From positions 65,607,145-65,671,144 of the forward strand of contig CM031878.1 of assembly GCA_018697195.1 (NCBI GenBank): a stretch of DNA of 64,000 nucleotides, written 5' to 3'. Below are positions 59,701 through 64,000 of the stretch, one piece after another. Made by a program: the position numbers and the translations under genes. The stretch comes from Certhia americana (Eukaryota > Chordata > Aves > Passeriformes > Certhiidae). Positions within the stretch are counted from its first letter, which is position 1. The number at the start of each line of letters is the position of its first letter. Below the pieces are notes generated by a model that saw nothing but the letters and a program-made list of their open reading frames with translations, ran no database searches and was not told the DNA's origin.

Positions 59701-62111
59701 AATATTTCTGTTTGTATCTCCCTCCTGCAGCTCTTGGCAAACACAGAACTTAAACTATTTGGAAAAGCAGTTTGTTCTTCCCACCTCATCTGTGCCTTTT
59801 CTTAACCCCCGAAATCATTAAGCATTGTGGTCCTTGCTGAAATCCTGTTTACCAATGTTGCTCTGTTACGTGGGTATTTTCAAGTATTCAAAAGAACTTT
59901 TTGTTCCTACAGAGTGAAGTCTCTTCATGTCGTGCTGCAGCCAAGTTAGCCAAGGTGCTGATAGCCCCCTGCAGTGAAAGAACATGAGAAGAGTGAAAAC
60001 TGCGGGGAACAGAGCAGTCTTTTCAACTGTCAACATTTATTTAAATGTAATCATGAAATTTGGCTGTTCCTTGGGCCATGTGGTGTCTGCCCATTCTGCA
60101 GGGTGGGGCTGGAATTATTGCTGGCATGAATTTGTTTGGCCTCTTATTTTCATAACCCTTCAGAGCCACACAAGGGGAAAACAAGAGAATACATAAGTAC
60201 ATTTGAGGGCTAAATGTTTGTCTGGCATGCTTGCATCATACAGGACTTGGAAGGGCCGAGGAAATCCTCTGTGCTTAGGGAATGTGAGGTGAGCTGCATA
60301 GTTTGATATGCAGACAGACAGCTGAAGAGACACAGAAAGAGAAAATACCCAAGAATGATCTGAAAGGGGTCAATATCTGGGGATCAGTGTCAGAGGAGAA
60401 AATGGGTGAAAGTTTATCTATCTATTTATTTATTTATTTACTACATTCCATTATAATGTTTTTAAATCCAATAAATATCAAGAAGATTAATGGGGCATCC
60501 CCACCTATAGGAAAGAAACATGGCCCTTCATCTCACCCTGCTCTCTGATTTTCTGAAGCATTTTGTGGATTCTTTTCCTCTCCCATAGACTCTCTGGTTT
60601 CTCCTGTAGTAATCTTGGCCCCTACCTCTTCCTAAAACTTGTCATGTATCTCTCTCCCCATCTCCTTGCAGGTCCCCTCTCCATGCTTAGCCAGATTGGC
60701 AAATTGCCCTATTCCCCTGATCAGGCTGCAAAGAGGGCTGCTTCTCCTGCTTCCCAGCAACAGGAAGGACGACTTTAGCTGATGACAGCAATAGGAAATG
60801 GCTCCTATGCTTTGTCTTCAACTCCTTTGCTTCTCTTCAGCAGCAAAAACTGTCTACAAAATAAGAATAAGGATGGGCAAGCCTAGAGAACTTGAAGGCT
60901 GGGGTGATATCTAGAGAAGCTGAAGGAAATCTAGAAGAAAATTCAGAGGATGTAGAAGAAATACTTTCTTCTGTGTTTTTCACACAAGCAAATTAGGAGA
61001 TCAACACAGTTACAAGTTACTCACATACATTAAATTGTAAATCTATATATGGGCCTGCATAAAACAAGCAATTAAAAGAGTATCACAGACAAAGATGGAT
61101 GATAGATGCAGTTATTTGGGGACATGAACATATGACTGAAATAGGTTAAGTGGCTTAGAAAGGAGAGAGAAAATGCTCAAAACAGTGCAGCTAGGCAATG
61201 AAGACAAAAAGTGAGTATGCTGAAAAGTGAAATGAGACAGAAATCAAACTGGAGGAAAAGACAGAGATAACGAAGAAGGAAGTTGGCACTGGCAGGTTTG
61301 CCACAGAACAAAACATTCGCAAGCTCAAGTGCTAGGAGGATAAAGAGTACAAAATTAAAAAAGGTAAAAGACAAAGGAAGATCGCAATATAGGAAAGGAA
61401 AGAGGAAACAGACAGAAGGAATGGAGATAGTGACCAGTGTGACAATACAAGTAATACAAAGGAGCTGCTGATCTTGCAAAGTGGCCACTCTGGTCCTCAC
61501 ACCAAGACTTTGCTTGGTCTCTTTCAGAACATAAATCCAGGTTCACAGGAGATTTTACATGTTTGGCATTTGATGCACTGACAGACTTCACATAGGAGGC
61601 CTTCAAGTATTTTCAGACTTTTAGATCTGAAGACTGAAGAATCTCTGACTTTCTTCACTCTTTGGTTAAGTGCAGAGAGATTTTATAGACTGTGTCCCAT
61701 TCTTAATACACAGCTGTTGTTTTAGTGACATCTTGGCTTAGAAGTATGGGATAAAAACTGGTTTAAATGCGGTTCTTGACTTTTTTTGGCTGTAATTAAA
61801 TTCTGGATCTTGCTTGTGAGGGATTTTTAAGGAAGAACTGGAATTAGTCCTTTCTGCTGACATTATTTCTGGCTTATTTATTGCCAATGCAGTTAATGGA
61901 GGGAAAGAGATGGAGGATAGGGGATCACTTGCAGCTCTTCTACATGAAGATCCAATTTGGTGGGGGTGCTGTGATGAAATAGAAAGAAAAAAGACTGTTA
62001 GATTAAAAAATAAAAATCTTTGTTATGTAAATGCAAAAAAGAAATGGTAGGGATTTAAGTCACAGAGGGCTCAAATCCCTGTAGCAGCCACTTAGGAATA
62101 ATTACTTGACT
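53718..62111. other. Long gene-poor stretch
   Basis: About 8.4 kb of intergenic DNA without recognised gene or repeat family apart from a TTTA-type microsatellite near 60.4 kb. Open frames such as 55795-56007 (+) and 58485-58817 (-) are short and match nothing I know. Confidence 0.4.
60415..60441. repeat. (TTTA)n microsatellite
   Basis: Short run of TATT/TTTA tetranucleotides. Confidence 0.8.
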
Positions 62112-62225
62112 CGTAGATTTTAGAGCCAGAAGGGATCAACAGATTGTTAGTTTGACCTACTGTGTAACATGGCCATAGTATTTCATCCAACTAATTTTGC
62201 ATCTAGCCTAAAGCCTTTCTTTCCT
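62112..62225 (-). mobile_element. Ancient CR1/L3-like LINE 3' fragment
   Basis: GTAGATTTTAGAGCCAGAAG, the GGGATCAACAGATTGTTAG segment and TTGACCTACTGTGTAACATG match the same old CR1 family as 42145-42345, again on the minus strand. Confidence 0.65.
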
Positions 62226-64000
62226 GAAGTCAGGTGGCGTGATATGGAGATTTGAGGGGTTGAAGAACTCAATGCATGTTGACACTTTCTTCTCTGGTAG
62301 TTTATTCCTTCTTGTTTAAAACACATTGATTTTATATTTATACAGTTTAGCCTGTATTTTTTATCTTAATACAGTTCAGCCTCTTTTTTTTCTTTTTGTT
62401 GCTGTTTCTCTTAATCTTTTTCTGCTTTGTTAGAGGCCTTCATTACCTATTATGTTCTTGATGTGAAAGATGCTTATGAAATGAAAAGTGTACACAAGGT
62501 ACAGAAGATATGCGGAAAAAAGGGCATCCAGGCAGCAGTAATATGAGTGACTGAAATGGGGAACATCTGTTGCAAGAACGTTTTCTCATCCCAAAGTATA
62601 CTGTGTGTATGTAGCTGGGCTCCCCTGCAGCTGATGCACTGCTGTTCCAATTTGCACCTATCTATTGATGCTTGGGGCACAAGCTTGCTGATGGCTAGAT
62701 GCTGATAGCAGGGTAAAGGAGGCTGCACTGGAGACAAAGTGATTCCAGCTCTTGGCACAGCTTTTGGCAATGGTGGCTGCCTATGTGGGATATAACAAGA
62801 AGGGAAAGAGCGTGAAATGGCAGACTGTGTGAGGCTGGAATGAGTCAGCCACTCTGAGGGGGCTGGAAGAAATGTATAGTCTGTATAAAAGAGCCCTGGG
62901 CTGCCCTGAGCTGGAGGCAAGGAGTTCGGGTTTCTGCAAATCCAATTCCTCTGATATTCTTGGCAGTCAGGGGAGGAAACTCACAGCAGAGAGCTCTGGT
63001 GTATGCAGAGTGATGATTCTCGGGCTGCCTTCTGGGAAGGCAGGCCAATAAATGTGGCTACCATGCCCTGCAACAACAATCCTGAAGAGGGAGCAGAGTA
63101 CAGAGCAATATAAATGCATCCTCTGTGATGGACTGAGAAATATAAGACCAATGGCTACAGCATTGCACAACCATTGACAGGAATAGTTCATATGTAGATG
63201 TCTTCAATAACCAATGATTTGGTTATTATATCAAACCTTCTTGCCAAGAGAGAGAAAATTCAATGTGCTAATGAAAATTGTTCTTTCTTGAAGATTTTTT
63301 TTTGAGAAGTTCTTTGTTTTACAATCTTCATGCTTCCCCTTATTCTTCCACTTATACTTCTTCTAAATAATGGGTTTGGTTTTTTTTCTGCCCAAACACA
63401 GAAGGGTCCTTTGTCCCTCTTAATGCATTCTGGAGTTTCAAAATTCATTCTCAGAATTTCTCTTTCTCTTGTTGAAGACTAATTCAGAAGATCTGACATT
63501 TTCCCTCCCAATCTTTGTTTCTGACAAGTATTATCAAAGGTATTGTGGGAGTATAATGGTGAGATAAACACAGTTCTGGGGAAAAAAAGCACTAGGTATT
63601 TTCAGGTGGTCACACGGGGAAATGTCATTAACACTGTGCAATTTGCTTGGAGTAGTCCAGCCGTGGAATGTGTGGCAGTATTTCACTTCATGAAAAATGA
63701 TTGTTGCTTCAGCTGCAGCCATATCCATCTTCCTGGGAAAACTTCCAGCTTCAAAGGGAAATCTGGTTGTACACATTTGAACTGTGTTCTTAGCTGCAAC
63801 ATAATCTTTTCTGTCTTCTGGTTGTCCATTGGAAACGGTAATGAAAACAAGGCACGCGTTCCTTTCAGCCTCAGTGTAACCTTTCTCTTCTTCAGGAAAG
63901 AAAAGTTACTGAACACGAGGGTAAATAATTTACTGACATTCTTTCAGATGCTTTGAAGATATGCGCTGAGGTAGGGTCTGCATGCTAATCTTAGAGTGAA
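62226..64000. other. No gene seen
   Basis: Intergenic DNA to the end of the window. It holds two longish open frames (62474-62920 minus, 148 codons; 63543-63956 plus, 137 codons) with no recognisable domain. Confidence 0.4.

Noticed and set aside
32000..64000. ZNF474 or SNCAIP, expected right of LOX by mammalian gene order
   Set aside because: No C2HC zinc-finger segment (such as CYICGREFG-like) or SNCAIP exon was seen in any frame given.

Overview
The window looks like nuclear DNA from a bird. It is AT-rich and intron-rich. Its only recognisable interspersed repeats are CR1 LINE fragments (young and very old) and LTR-type endogenous retrovirus remnants of a kind familiar from avian genomes. 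I saw no Alu-like, L1 or other mammalian repeat. No bacterial-style operons, rRNA, tRNA or CRISPR arrays were seen. The two genes and their tail-to-tail order (SRFBP1 then LOX) match human 5q23; in birds this segment is expected on the Z chromosome (inference).

Left part (1-14.2 kb): the 3' half of SRFBP1 on the + strand. Four coding exons (10542-10623, 11540-12272, 12689-12726, 13454-13644) join in frame to the normal C-terminus, followed by three candidate poly(A) signals. The 5' exons were not found and probably lie upstream. Two LTRs of one family, both on the - strand, sit in the preceding intron at 6.7-7.3 and 8.75-9.3 kb.

Middle part (about 17.6-31.9 kb): a complete LOX (protein-lysine 6-oxidase) gene on the - strand. 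Seven exons run from the ATG at 31126-31128 to a TGA at 21280-21282 and give a 437-residue preproenzyme. The Cu-binding His cluster, the LTQ cofactor Lys/Tyr pair and the BMP1-type cleavage site are all in place. Exon sizes 2-6 (109, 138, 157, 96, 116 nt) match those I recall for mammalian LOX. The promoter and exon 1 lie in a CpG island with a TATA box and a short uORF. The 3'UTR may be about 3.7 kb and carries matches to miR-29 and miR-30 seeds.

Right part (32-64 kb): gene-poor DNA dominated by CR1 fragments, including a CR1 nested inside an oppositely oriented CR1 (49.64-51.17 kb) and a second very similar copy at 41.2 kb. An ERV/LTR remnant lies at 53.1-53.7 kb. No known gene was recognised. 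Low-confidence candidate exons of a possible small + strand gene are noted at 33.71-35.77 kb, and a signal-peptide-like exon at 36.2 kb. No firm novel system can be claimed. The best leads are these unexplained exon-like segments and a splice acceptor fused to a donor consensus at LOX exon 6.
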